NCBI RefSeq assembly: GCF_005047655.1
Contig: NZ_SUKF01000002.1
Span: forward strand, 186,001-250,000
Direction: 5' to 3'
Length of the DNA: 64,000 bases
DNA from: Sinimarinibacterium arenosum
GTDB lineage: Bacteria > Pseudomonadota > Gammaproteobacteria > Nevskiales > Nevskiaceae
Part shown: positions 53,108-62,003 of the stretch, one piece after another
Position numbering within the stretch: the first letter of the stretch is position 1
Layout of the letters: each line of letters starts with the position of its first letter
Notes under the pieces: model-generated
What the model saw: the letters and a program-made list of their open reading frames with translations, nothing else
Databases searched by the model: none
Told to the model about the DNA's origin: nothing
Program-made: the position numbers and the translations under genes

Positions 53108-54330
53108 TCAGCCTCGGCATTGGCTTACTGATCGGGCTGGAACGCGAACGCTCGCATGCGCAGGCCGCGGGCGTGCGCACGTATGCCCTGGTCGCGCTGC
53201 TCGGCACCACCGCGGCTGCGATCACGCAGTACGCCACAACCCCGTGGCTGATTCCCGCCAGCTTGATTTCAGTGATTGCGATTGCGATCGTCAGCTACCT
53301 GCGCGACCCGCAACGCGCGACCGATCCCGGCTACACCTCGGTGATCGCGCTGCTGCTGTGCCACCTGCTGGGTGTGCTGGTGTGGTACGGACAGACCGAG
53401 ATGGTCGTGGCTCTGGCGATTGCCACGACGCTGGTGCTGTACTTCAAGCCCGAGCTCCACGAATTTTCGGATCACGTATCCCGTGCCGACATGCTGTCGA
53501 TCCTGCAGTTCGCCGCCGTGGCCTTCATGCTGCTGCCGTTGCTGCCGGACCAGGGTTACGGCCCGTGGCAGGTCATCAATCCGTTTCGCATGGGCCTGAT
53601 GGTGGCGCTGATTTCAGGCCTGAGTCTTGCCGGTTACGCGGTACTGAAATGGTTCGGCGGTCAGCGTGCACTGGCATTGGTCGGCCTGCTCGGCGGCAGC
53701 GTATCGAGCACGGCCACGACCCTGGCGTTCTCACGCCACGTACGGGCCGGCACGGTCACTGCACAGAGCGCTGCGCTGGTGGTCCTGCTGGCCAATCTTA
53801 CGGTCCTGGTACGGCTGGGCCTGATTGCTGCGGCCATCGCTCCGGCGGTGCTGTCCTCGCTGATCCCGACGCTGCTGTGCGCACTCGCGGCGGGTTCAGT
53901 GCTCCCACTGCTGGCGCACCGCCGTCTCAAGGGCACCCAGATCACCGTCACACTGGATGTACGCAATCCGGCGGAGCTGCGTACCGCACTGACCTTTGCC
54001 CTGATGTTCACCGGCGTGATGGTGCTGGTTGCCTGGCTCAACGAAGCGGTTGGCGACGCCGGCCTGTACGCCGTTGCGCTGGTGTCCGGTCTGACCTACG
54101 TCGACGCCATCAGCCTTTCAGCCCTGCAGATGTTCCGTGGCGAGCGCATCGAGGGCAGCGTCGTTGCCGCCACCATCGCGATCGCGTATGCCTCGAATCT
54201 GGCGTTCAAATTCGGGGTCGTTGCCAGTATTGGCGGCCGTCAGATGGCCCTGATCGTGGCCAAAGGCTTCGGAGGTGTACTCGCCGGCCTGGTGATCGGC
54301 TACGGGCTTGGTCTGGTGATCTGGACCTGA
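53074..54330 (+). CDS. MgtC/SapB-like DUF4010 membrane protein
   Basis: A 418-residue polytopic protein. The N-terminal MgtC/SapB-like part (RIYLISLGIGLLIGLERERS, RTYALVALLGTTAAA) is followed by a DUF4010 domain (LVGLLGGSVSSTATTLAFSR, GLTYVDAISLSALQM). The ATG at 53074 lies 34 bases inside the Pat gene, so translation is probably coupled. It may be an ion transporter or regulator; the function is not established. Confidence 0.8.
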   Translation: MDPLAALRIYLISLGIGLLIGLERERSHAQAAGVRTYALVALLGTTAAAITQYATTPWLIPASLISVIAIAIVSYLRDPQRATDPGYTSVIALLLCHLLGVLVWYGQTEMVVALAIATTLVLYFKPELHEFSDHVSRADMLSILQFAAVAFMLLPLLPDQGYGPWQVINPFRMGLMVALISGLSLAGYAVLKWFGGQRALALVGLLGGSVSSTATTLAFSRHVRAGTVTAQSAALVVLLANLTVLVRLGLIAAAIAPAVLSSLIPTLLCALAAGSVLPLLAHRRLKGTQITVTLDVRNPAELRTALTFALMFTGVMVLVAWLNEAVGDAGLYAVALVSGLTYVDAISLSALQMFRGERIEGSVVAATIAIAYASNLAFKFGVVASIGGRQMALIVAKGFGGVLAGLVIGYGLGLVIWT

Positions 54331-54526
54331 AGCGGCACGTCGGCGCGGCAACTCGGCCCCAAGCAAGCCGCATGCAACCAAGCCAGGCATCGACTGTTAC
54401 TCGTTTTGCTCGCTGCCAGTACAGAGTTTTCCGACATTCCTTGTCGTCATTCTGCGACGAGGTCATCAACGTGCGACATGCGTCGCTCGCGTATCGTCAT
54501 CCCTAAGCTTGTGTCGGAAACGCCCG

Positions 54527-55432
54527 ATGACGCTTCGCCGGATCGTATGGATGGTTTGCGCAGTGATCAGCTGCGCGCACCTGACGCTGGCGTGGGCATA
54601 CGACGTCGCGGCAGTCGAGAACGTCTCCTCCCTGCGTGAGGAATTCAGCGTTGACGGACGCCAGCGCGAGGTTCTGTATCTCTACCCCACCGTAGCATCC
54701 GGCAGCAAGCCGCCGCCGGCGATCGTGCTGCTGCACTATCTCAACGGCACGCCGGCACCGATGGCCGACCTCACCGGCGTCGCCCGACTGGTGCGCGACT
54801 ACGGCGTCTGGGTCGTGCTGCCGCAGGCGCTCAGTGGCAAGTGGAACGCGAGCTCCACTTACGTCAAGTACGTCAACGACGTGCGTTACCTGGATGAAGT
54901 CATCGCGCACGCCAAGGCACGGGGCGTCGACGCCCGCCGCATCTACATGGGTGGCTACTCCGGCGGCGCGTTCATGACTGCGCTGTACGCCTGCCGCCGG
55001 CCGCAACTGATTGCCGCCGGCCTGATGGTCGGCGGTTCCTTGTATCACCTGGACGCCGACTTGTGCGATCCGACCCTGGGCACGCCGATGCTGATGATCA
55101 ACGGCACCGACGATCCGCTGACAGCATACGGCGGCAATCTGCTGCTGCAGTCGGTGCAGGACACCGCCGCATTCTGGGCCCGATCCAACGGCTGTGGCGG
55201 ATTCAGCGGCACCGAACTGCCGGACATCATCGACGATGGCACTCGGGTTCATTTGCGCGCTTACCCCAACTGCACGCAAGGCCAGGCTGTCGAGCTGTAT
55301 ACCGTCAGCGGGGGTGGGCACACTTGGCCAGGCGCGGTGGATTTCAGCCCGAGTCTTGGCGTGACCTCGCATGACATCAATGCGACCTCCCTGATGTGGG
55401 CATTCTTCCAGCGTTTCTCGCGCCAGCCATGA
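54527..55432 (+). CDS. Secreted esterase of the PHB-depolymerase/LpqC type
   Basis: A 301-residue exported alpha/beta hydrolase with a signal peptide (MVCAVISCAHLTLAWA) and no lipobox. Catalytic triad: Ser145 in GGYSGGA, Asp196 in NGTDDPLT and His265 in GGGHTWPG. It is a paralogue of the lipoprotein at 4852. It overlaps the next gene by four bases, so the esterase and a secreted repeat protein are co-produced. The substrate could be a polyester or a feruloyl/acetyl ester. Confidence 0.8.
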   Translation: MTLRRIVWMVCAVISCAHLTLAWAYDVAAVENVSSLREEFSVDGRQREVLYLYPTVASGSKPPPAIVLLHYLNGTPAPMADLTGVARLVRDYGVWVVLPQALSGKWNASSTYVKYVNDVRYLDEVIAHAKARGVDARRIYMGGYSGGAFMTALYACRRPQLIAAGLMVGGSLYHLDADLCDPTLGTPMLMINGTDDPLTAYGGNLLLQSVQDTAAFWARSNGCGGFSGTELPDIIDDGTRVHLRAYPNCTQGQAVELYTVSGGGHTWPGAVDFSPSLGVTSHDINATSLMWAFFQRFSRQP

Positions 55433-56724
55433 ACGTTTTTGCCACGCTGCCACGCATTGCTGTGTTCGTGTGGGCCCTGATCGCCGTCGCCAGCGCCGCT
55501 GCTGCTGTACCGATTCCGGCGGCACCCGCAGCCGAAGTGCTGGTCAACACCGAAACGACCAGTGCACAACAGAATCCGGCGCTGGCCTGCAACACGTCGG
55601 GCACCTGCATCGTGGCGTGGGAAAGCTTCGGCCAGGACGGTAGCCTGAGCGGCATCTACGCGCAGCGTTACTCGAGCGACGGCAGTCCGCTCGGCGATGA
55701 ATTCCAGGTCAACAGTCACACGAAGAATCATCAGTTCGCCGCCGAAGTGGCGATCGCCGCCGACGGCAGCTTCGTGATCGGCTGGGCCAGCAATGCGCAG
55801 AACGGTCCGGGGATCGGGCTGTATGCGCAGCGATATACAGCCAATGGCAGCCCAGACGGCGGTGAGTTCCTGCTCAACACCGACGGCCGCGACCTTGCCC
55901 CGCGGATGGCGCTCGGGATCGATGGCGACAATCGCCTGCTTGCCGTCTGGACCGAGACAATTCCGATCATCGTCGGCAGCGGCAAGATCTCATCCATCAT
56001 CGCTCAGCGCTATCTGGGCGACGGCCGTGCCGAAGGCCGGCAAAGAACGCTGGGTCAGTCGCTTTTGAAGAACATCCGCCGGCCATCGCTGGTCGTCTCG
56101 CGGGACGGCAGTTTCGTTCTGGTCGTGCACAACGACACGCCATCCGGCCTGATCTTTGGCGACGTCGCCATCGGCCGTGGAATCTATGCGCGGCGCTACG
56201 CGGCAGATTTCCGCAAGCTCGATCTGCTGCCGTTGCGGATCGATTCAGGCGGCGGCGAGCTGCTGCCAGATACTCCGGACGCTGATGAACTGGCTAACGG
56301 CGGCTTCGTCATCGCCTGGCATCAACGGCACGGCGACGACCTGCGCCACGCCGGCGTGGTTGCTCGTGCATACGACGCCAGCGGCCGCCCCTACTCCGAC
56401 GCGGTCCTGGTCGACGACCAGTCGATGCAACGCGACGCCAGCGTCGCTGGGACGGTGGATGGCGGATTTGCCGTCGCCGCCCAAGGCCGGGGAATCAGCC
56501 TGCGTTTCTGCTCGGCCGATGGCCGATCAATGTCCACGGTGATCCGCATTGACGGCAGTGCGAGCGACTACACCGAACTGCGTCCACGGCTCCGCGCATC
56601 AGGTAACAGCGTGCTCGCAGTGTGGCAAAGTTTGACCCGTCTCGGCGACGGTCAGCGTGACATCATGGCCCGCCGCCAGACATGCAGCGGAGGAGGATGC
56701 GCCCTTATTCCGCAAGGCGGCTGA
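55429..56724 (+). CDS. Secreted beta-propeller-like repeat protein
   Basis: A 431-residue exported protein with signal peptide (LIAVASAAAAVP). The body is built of repeats of about 45-55 residues with the pattern G-x-x-V-W-x-S-x-Q-D-G ... IYAQRY-S-x-G-x-P-L-G-x-E-F-x-V-N, clearest at IVAWESFGQDG, VIGWASNAQNG and LAVWTETIP. Such repeats make propellers or beta-solenoids in surface proteins. Starts at ATG 55429 (ATGA overlap with the esterase stop). Its end overlaps the convergent OsmC gene by 20 bases. Confidence 0.7.
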   Translation: MNVFATLPRIAVFVWALIAVASAAAAVPIPAAPAAEVLVNTETTSAQQNPALACNTSGTCIVAWESFGQDGSLSGIYAQRYSSDGSPLGDEFQVNSHTKNHQFAAEVAIAADGSFVIGWASNAQNGPGIGLYAQRYTANGSPDGGEFLLNTDGRDLAPRMALGIDGDNRLLAVWTETIPIIVGSGKISSIIAQRYLGDGRAEGRQRTLGQSLLKNIRRPSLVVSRDGSFVLVVHNDTPSGLIFGDVAIGRGIYARRYAADFRKLDLLPLRIDSGGGELLPDTPDADELANGGFVIAWHQRHGDDLRHAGVVARAYDASGRPYSDAVLVDDQSMQRDASVAGTVDGGFAVAAQGRGISLRFCSADGRSMSTVIRIDGSASDYTELRPRLRASGNSVLAVWQSLTRLGDGQRDIMARRQTCSGGGCALIPQGG

Positions 56725-57166
56725 GAATGCGGATTTCCGAAGTCAGGGTGCGATGGACCGGACACTTGTTGGCGATCGCCAGCAACTGTTCGCGCTGTTC
56801 GTCGCTCAGATCTCCTTCAAGCGTGATCACCCGCTCGATCTGATCGAGCTGACCTTCACGCGCGTGACATTCGGCGCAGTCCTGCGCGTGAATCTTTCTG
56901 TGACGCAAATCGACGGCAACGCGCGTTAGCGGCATCTGTTTGCGATCGGCATACATGCGCAAGGTCATGCTGGTACAGGCTCCCAGCGCCGCCAGCAGAA
57001 ATTCATAGGGGTTCGGCCCGCTGTTTTCGCCCCCGAGATCGACTGGCTCATCCGCCTGACTCAGATGCTGCCCCATGCGCACGTGCTGGCGATATTTGCC
57101 AACCGGAGCTTCAATCACCTGGACCTGCTCGTGCGGCAGTGGTGGCGGGATTTCGGTTAGCGGCAT
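56705..57166 (-). CDS. OsmC-family peroxide-resistance protein
   Basis: A 153-residue OsmC/Ohr-type protein (SGPNPYEFLLAALGACTSMT, then ANKCPVHRTL). The two redox cysteines are present, suggesting peroxidase activity on organic hydroperoxides using a dithiol reductant. Start ATG 57166 (MPLTEIPPPLPHEQVQV); an upstream frame is not protein-like. It faces the secreted repeat gene and overlaps it. Confidence 0.84.
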   Translation of the reverse strand: MPLTEIPPPLPHEQVQVIEAPVGKYRQHVRMGQHLSQADEPVDLGGENSGPNPYEFLLAALGACTSMTLRMYADRKQMPLTRVAVDLRHRKIHAQDCAECHAREGQLDQIERVITLEGDLSDEQREQLLAIANKCPVHRTLTSEIRILSRLAE

Positions 57167-57336
57167 GCAGGCTCCAAGGCGTTGGTTCGGTTGCAAAGCG
57201 GCAAAGCGTAGCGTGCGGGCGTCAGGCTTGCAGCGCCGCCACACGTTTCGATCGTCCTGCGTGCAGGATCGCACAGTCAGCCCCTGCCGGACTCGCCAGG
57301 ATTTGGCCCGCCGAGCGCCGCCGGCGGGCGCCAGGT

Positions 57337-57813
57337 TCAGCGCCCCGTGGGCCGAGCGCCCAGACCGGCAGTCTGGCGCTGCACCCAGTCGATCAGTCCA
57401 TTCAGACTCATGGCTCCGCTGATGCGGGCCAGTTCCTGTCCCCGATGGAACAGCACCAGCGTCGGAATGCTGCGGATGGCGTAGTTGGCCGCAATCGCAG
57501 TGTTGGCATCGGTTTCCAGTTTGCCGAAGCGCACCCGGGGCTCCATCGCCGCGGCCGCCCGTTCAAACACCGGTGCCATCGCGGTACACGGACCGCACCA
57601 CGATGCCCAGAAGTCGACCACAACGGGCAAATCGCTGCGCAAGACCTGAGTGTCGAAATTTCCGCCATGCAGGGTGATCGGATGCCCGGAGAACAAAGCC
57701 TGGTGACAGCGCCCACAGGCCGGCTTCTGGTCGAGGCGCAGGCGCGGCACTCGATTGATCGAATCACACTGCGGACAGACCACATGAATCCCGGCGTCCG
57801 TCGATTTATTCAT
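57337..57813 (-). CDS. trxC: Thioredoxin 2 (TrxC) with N-terminal zinc ribbon
   Basis: A 158-residue TrxC: zinc-binding cysteines Cys13, Cys16, Cys33 and Cys36 (CPQC, CGRC) precede the thioredoxin domain with active site WCGPC (residues 72-76) and the cis-proline IRSIPTLVLF. It reduces disulfides in the cytoplasm and is often induced by oxidative stress. ATG 57813. Lies 38 bases downstream of the SafE-type gene. Confidence 0.9.
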   Translation of the reverse strand: MNKSTDAGIHVVCPQCDSINRVPRLRLDQKPACGRCHQALFSGHPITLHGGNFDTQVLRSDLPVVVDFWASWCGPCTAMAPVFERAAAAMEPRVRFGKLETDANTAIAANYAIRSIPTLVLFHRGQELARISGAMSLNGLIDWVQRQTAGLGARPTGR

Positions 57814-57851
57814 TTTCGTTTCGCCCAATGCCACGGCGTTCCTCCAAATTC

Positions 57852-58517
57852 TCAGTACAAATGGCACCAGGCGGAAAAGGCCGCCGGATGCCACAACGCC
57901 AACCACGCACTCGTCACGCCCATCGCCACCAGGACGACTGCGCCGGTGCGGCGCATGGCCTGCAGACCACCGGCGTAGGCCACCAAAGCGCCACTGCCAC
58001 CGAGGACCGGCAATGAACCCAGTCCAAATGCCGCCAGCAAGGCGGCGCCAAATACGGCGCTGCCGGACAAGGCTGCCAGCCCCAGGACCGAATACAACAC
58101 GCCACAGGGCATGGCCGCCCACGCCACGCCCTGCATGAAAAGACGCAGGCTGGCCGGCAACGACTGCCATCGCCCTGGAGTCACCGGAGGATGGCAACCA
58201 CCACGGCGACGCTGTGGGCGCCGGTATTGATGCACGCCGACGCCGACCAGCAGCACCGCAGCGGCCAGCTGAATCCAGCGACCCCAGTCAGCCTGCGGCA
58301 GATCGCTCAACAGCAACTGCCCCAATGCCCCGGCAACCGCGCCGAATCCGGCATAGCCCACCACCCGACCGCAATGCAGCAAGGCTGCTGCACGCGCCAG
58401 CGGTACCCGTCCGCGGGTCTGCAACTGCGATACCTGGAACGCACCACACATCAAGCCGCAATGCGGACTGGCAGCGAGGCCGGCGGCGAACAGTGCGGGA
58501 ATGCTGAGTTCGATCAT
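57852..58517 (-). CDS. SafE/COG2836-type membrane protein (cbb3-associated copper handling)
   Basis: A 221-residue protein with six hydrophobic segments, the family motif SPHCGLMCGAF near the start and a second MPCGVLYSVLGLAAL. In many genomes this group sits among cbb3 oxidase maturation genes and is thought to move copper for oxidase assembly. Here it is in the same minus-strand run as the DksA/helical pair and trxC, close to ccoS, ccoI and ccoG. Confidence 0.8.
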   Translation of the reverse strand: MIELSIPALFAAGLAASPHCGLMCGAFQVSQLQTRGRVPLARAAALLHCGRVVGYAGFGAVAGALGQLLLSDLPQADWGRWIQLAAAVLLVGVGVHQYRRPQRRRGGCHPPVTPGRWQSLPASLRLFMQGVAWAAMPCGVLYSVLGLAALSGSAVFGAALLAAFGLGSLPVLGGSGALVAYAGGLQAMRRTGAVVLVAMGVTSAWLALWHPAAFSAWCHLY

Positions 58518-58527
58518 CGGATCCGCA

Positions 58528-58983
58528 TCAGACGTCCTGCAACTGCGCGACGTTGCGCGCCTTCAACCGCTCATCGCCGCGTTCCTGATCGAGCAAGCTG
58601 CGAAACAGCTCGCACACCTGGTCCGACTGACACGTGGCCGTGACGGCTTCGAGTAACTGCACCAGGTAATCGTCAAAAGCTTCGGACAGCACCAGCGCAT
58701 CATCCAGTGTCAGCGCGTCCTTTAGCTGCGGCAGCCGCAATGGGATCGCCTCCAGCTGGGGCAGATACTGCAGCCACTCCTGCATCAGCTTCGAGTTTTC
58801 GGGCGCCCGCTCGAAGGCCCGAACGGACTCGGCGATACGCCGCTCGTGCTCGGCAAGCCATTGCAGCAGCCACTCCACCTTGGTCTCGTCCGCCTCGCCC
58901 GCCATCGCCTCAAACTGCTTTGAAGCACGCTGGTGGAACGTGCGGATGAACTCCAGAATTTCACCGACGTTGCGAATACTCAC
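58528..58983 (-). CDS. Helical protein of unknown function in the FNR-linked operon
   Basis: A 151-residue, nearly all-helical protein ([60 protein letters not shown]). The histidines in the first two helices and its bundle-like pattern hint at a hemerythrin-like or ferritin-like shape, but a full metal set cannot be read. Start is GTG 58983, ten bases after the DksA-like stop. Homologues likely occur in similar islands; no family name is certain. Confidence 0.62.
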
Positions 58984-58993
58984 GGCAGCAAGC

Positions 58994-59320
58994 TCAGGCC
59001 GCCTCGGCGCAAGCGGTGCAGGCCGTCGCCTGCGGGAGCAGCGCCAACCTCCGCATGTCGATCGGCTCACCGCAGACCTCGCAGATGCCATAGGCCCCGC
59101 TTTCAGCACGTTGAATCGCGTGCTCGAACTGCCGCAACTGCTCAGCCGTGGACGGCTCCAGTCGATCCAGCACTTCATCGTTTTCACGCTGCTGCGCTTG
59201 ATCGGCAAAATCCGGAGACACCGGGCCGTCAGCCTGCGTACGGTCACGGTGGATGCGGTCGAGTCGCTCAGCAAGTTCAGCTCGGCGAGCATGCAGTAAA
59301 TCCAGCGTATCAGTGTCCAT
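58994..59320 (-). CDS. DksA/TraR-family RNA-polymerase-binding protein
   Basis: A 108-residue DksA/TraR protein: a long coiled coil ([20 protein letters not shown]), the tip with DFADQAQQ carrying the Asp pair used by DksA to act on the RNA polymerase secondary channel, and a C4 zinc finger (CEVCGEP, then CTAC). Shorter than DksA. It sits downstream of a perfect FNR/Anr box (59386), so it is probably induced at low oxygen and modifies transcription, perhaps with ppGpp. Confidence 0.84.
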   Translation of the reverse strand: MDTDTLDLLHARRAELAERLDRIHRDRTQADGPVSPDFADQAQQRENDEVLDRLEPSTAEQLRQFEHAIQRAESGAYGICEVCGEPIDMRRLALLPQATACTACAEAA

Positions 59321-59385
59321 CTAGTCGCGCCCTCTGGGATGTCTTTATGTGGACATCAGTGTGAGGGGACGGCTGGAATCAGCCA

Positions 59386-59399
59386 TTGATCCACGTCAA
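59386..59399. promoter_or_regulatory. FNR/Anr box upstream of the dksA-like operon
   Basis: TTGAT-CCAC-GTCAA fits the Anr consensus TTGAT-N4-RTCAA. Its centre is about 72 bp before the DksA-like ATG, the same distance seen at hsp20. It lies between the dksA-like gene and ccoS. Confidence 0.8.
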
Positions 59400-59438
59400 A
59401 TCAGTGACGCCACAAGCCTTGCTCGTGCCTTGACGCAC

Positions 59439-59579
59439 TCAAGGCTCATCGTCCGGCATGCGCCGGCCGATCGATTCAAGATCGTCGTACTGCCCCGACT
59501 TGACCGCCCAGATCAGCACGCCTGCTGCAATAGCGACCAGGGTGACGCCCAGGGGGATCAACACAAACAGGATTTCCAT
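59439..59579 (-). CDS. ccoS: CcoS, cbb3-type oxidase maturation protein
   Basis: A 46-residue single-helix membrane protein: MEILFVLIPLGVTLVAIAAG, then VLIWAVKSGQYDDLESIGRR. The hydrophobic helix followed by WAVKSGQYDDLE is the CcoS signature. CcoS is needed for haem/copper insertion into cbb3 oxidase. It overlaps the ccoI stop by one base (TGATG). Because of its small size it is easily missed. Confidence 0.93.
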   Translation of the reverse strand: MEILFVLIPLGVTLVAIAAGVLIWAVKSGQYDDLESIGRRMPDDEP

Positions 59580-61813
59580 CAGGCACACACCTCGGTGAGG
59601 GGGCTTTCGCCGGAATGCGACACACTGCCAAGTACACGGTCAGCCGCCCCCAGACGCAGCGCATTGCCCACGACCAGCAGCGACGACAGCGACATGCCAA
59701 GCGCCGCCATCCAGGGCAACAGCACGCCACCCAGGGCCAGCGGCAGCACCGCCAGGTTGTAGATCACCGCCCATGCAATGTTCTGACGAACGCGACGATC
59801 AGCCAAAGTGGCGATGCGTCGGGCCGGCGCCAGTGCCGCCAGCGAATCGCCCACCAGCAACAGGTCGGCTCGGGACTGCGTCAGTGCCGCGCCACGCGGC
59901 ATCGCGCAGGAGACATCTGCAGCAGCCAGGAACGGCGCGTCATTGATGCCATCTCCGACCGCGAGGACGACATGACCTTGCGACTGCAGTTCACGCAACC
60001 GTGCCAGCTTCTGCTCCGGCGTCTGCCGCGCGCGCACGCGCTCGATGCCGAGCTGCCGCGCCAGGTCCTGCGCCGGCGCGTCGGCGTCACCGGTCAGCAA
60101 TTCGATCGCAATCCCCTGCGCACGCAACGCGTCCAGCGTCGCCTCCGCATCGGGGCGGATCGTCGACGACAGTCTGAACGTCGCAAGACACTGTTCACCG
60201 CGATGCAACGCAACCAGCGTACTGCCGTCCTGAGCCTCCGGCGCCGACGCAGCCAACGCGCCCAGCCGATAGTCCTGCCCGTCGATGCGCCCCTTCACGC
60301 CACGACCCACTTCCTGGATCTGCTCCAGCGCGAACAGCCGGCTGGGAACGGCAGAAAATGCACGCGCGATCGGATGCGTCAATCCGCGTTCCAAGGCTGC
60401 CGCCAGCGCAAGGCAGGTGTCACGCTCGACATCCGCCTGTACCGTGACTTCGGAGATCGACAGCTCGCCCATCGTCAATGTGCCGGTCTTGTCGAACAGC
60501 ACGGTGTCGACTGCAGGCAATCGCGCCAGTACTTGCGGTCGTGCCGCCAGGACTCCGATCGCCGCCAGGCGCGATCCTGCTGCGGCAATTGCCGCCGGGA
60601 CCGCCAATGAGAGTGCACACGGACAACTGGCGACCAGTACCGCCAATGCCACGGACAGCGCGTGATCGATCCCGGCATGCCACCACAGCGCAGCACCGGC
60701 CGACGCCAGCACCAGCACGGCCAGAATGAATACACCGGCAAGACGGTCGGCCAGAATCTGGAACCGCGGCCGTTCAGTCTGCGCACGCTGCAACAGATGA
60801 GTGATCTGCGCCAGCCACGTTGCCGCACCGACACCTTCGGCCGTCAAACGCAGCGGGCTCTGGCCCAGATTCAGGCTGCCAGCAAGCAACCGCTCCCCTG
60901 CATGATGCACGACCGCCCGCGATTCTCCGGTCAGCAACGCCTCATCGAGCTCGGCCGCAGTGTCCAACAGCACGCCGTCAACCGGTACCGATTCTCCCGG
61001 CCCCACCACGATGCGCTCACCCGCCTGCAGCACACTGATCGGCACGGTCTCAATGCCCGCGGCGGTCTCGCGCTGGGCTGTCAGCTGCCGACTGCCAGCC
61101 AGACGCCGAAGGCGTTCGCCTGCCAGCGCTCGCGTGCGGCTTTCAAGAAAGCGACCGATCAGCAAGAACATCACGAACATCGTCGCGGTATCGAAATAGG
61201 TTTCACCGCTACCCGCAAGCGTGCGCCAGACCGACGCGCCGTAAGCGATCAAGATCGACAACGCCACCGGCACATCCATATTCAGACTGCGCGCCGAAAT
61301 CGCATGCCAGGCACCACGCAGGAAAGGCCTTCCCGCATAGAAAACCGCCGGCGTTGCGACGACCCATTGCGACCAGCGCAGCAATTGATCAATGCGCGGG
61401 TCAATCACGCCGCCATCGGTGTAGCTGGGCCATGCCAGCATCATCACCTGCATTGCACACAATACGGCAACACCGATGCGCGCAAGTGCATCGCGACGCT
61501 CGCCGACCATGGCGTTGAGGCCTCGGTCCTGCGCCAGCACCTGCGGCTTGAATCCGGCCCGATCCAGCCGCTCGAGCACCGATGACAGTTGCGTCTGATC
61601 CGGATCGAAACGGAACTCCAGCGTTCGGCTGGTCAGACTGATGCGCGGATCGGCGCAGTCTTCGGCCAGCAGCTTGCGAATACGCCCGACACAAGCCGCG
61701 CAGTGCATGCCGTCGACACCGATCAAGACCTCTCGGCGCCCACCAGCGACTGGCGCACTGACGGTGTCACGCAGCTCGTCACCGTCATAGACGGCATAGG
61801 CAGAGGCAGTCAT
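59579..61813 (-). CDS. ccoI: CcoI/FixI copper-transporting P1B-ATPase
   Basis: A 744-residue P-type ATPase: N-terminal heavy-metal domain with GMHCAACVGRI, eight or so helices including the SCPCAL motif, the phosphorylation site DKTGTLT, and the hinge GDGINDAP. FixI/CcoI ATPases move copper to the periplasm or membrane for cbb3 CuB. Start ATG 61813 (MTASAYAVYDGDELR). It lies between the small helix protein and ccoS. Confidence 0.92.
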   Translation of the reverse strand: MTASAYAVYDGDELRDTVSAPVAGGRREVLIGVDGMHCAACVGRIRKLLAEDCADPRISLTSRTLEFRFDPDQTQLSSVLERLDRAGFKPQVLAQDRGLNAMVGERRDALARIGVAVLCAMQVMMLAWPSYTDGGVIDPRIDQLLRWSQWVVATPAVFYAGRPFLRGAWHAISARSLNMDVPVALSILIAYGASVWRTLAGSGETYFDTATMFVMFLLIGRFLESRTRALAGERLRRLAGSRQLTAQRETAAGIETVPISVLQAGERIVVGPGESVPVDGVLLDTAAELDEALLTGESRAVVHHAGERLLAGSLNLGQSPLRLTAEGVGAATWLAQITHLLQRAQTERPRFQILADRLAGVFILAVLVLASAGAALWWHAGIDHALSVALAVLVASCPCALSLAVPAAIAAAGSRLAAIGVLAARPQVLARLPAVDTVLFDKTGTLTMGELSISEVTVQADVERDTCLALAAALERGLTHPIARAFSAVPSRLFALEQIQEVGRGVKGRIDGQDYRLGALAASAPEAQDGSTLVALHRGEQCLATFRLSSTIRPDAEATLDALRAQGIAIELLTGDADAPAQDLARQLGIERVRARQTPEQKLARLRELQSQGHVVLAVGDGINDAPFLAAADVSCAMPRGAALTQSRADLLLVGDSLAALAPARRIATLADRRVRQNIAWAVIYNLAVLPLALGGVLLPWMAALGMSLSSLLVVGNALRLGAADRVLGSVSHSGESPLTEVCA

Positions 61814-61838
61814 GGGCAGATCGGATGACGCATGGGCT

Positions 61839-62003
61839 TCAACGCCCGATGATGTGCTCGGCACCCGGCACCGGGGTGAAGCCCTGTTGCACCGCCAGCA
61901 CCGTGGTCACGGCACCGGCAATCAGTACGGCCAGCGGCAAACCGATCAACAGCAACAGCTCAACGACCGGTTTCGATTTCAGAACGGATTTATCAGTGCT
62001 CAT
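61839..62003 (-). CDS. Small single-helix membrane protein in the ccoH position
   Basis: A 54-residue protein: MSTDKSVLKSKPVVELLLLI, then GLPLAVLIAGAVTTVLAVQQ and a short tail. One transmembrane helix with a charged N-terminus. It lies between ccoG and ccoI, exactly where ccoH/fixH normally lies, and starts within the last codons of ccoG; the ATG at 62003 has GGAGC seven bases upstream. It may be a shortened CcoH: its helix resembles the FixH anchor, but the periplasmic domain is missing. Confidence 0.7.
   Translation of the reverse strand: MSTDKSVLKSKPVVELLLLIGLPLAVLIAGAVTTVLAVQQGFTPVPGAEHIIGR

Noticed and set aside
57306-57329. GC-rich hairpin after trxC as a terminator
   Set aside because: An 8-bp stem exists, but it is not followed by a U-tract on the minus strand.
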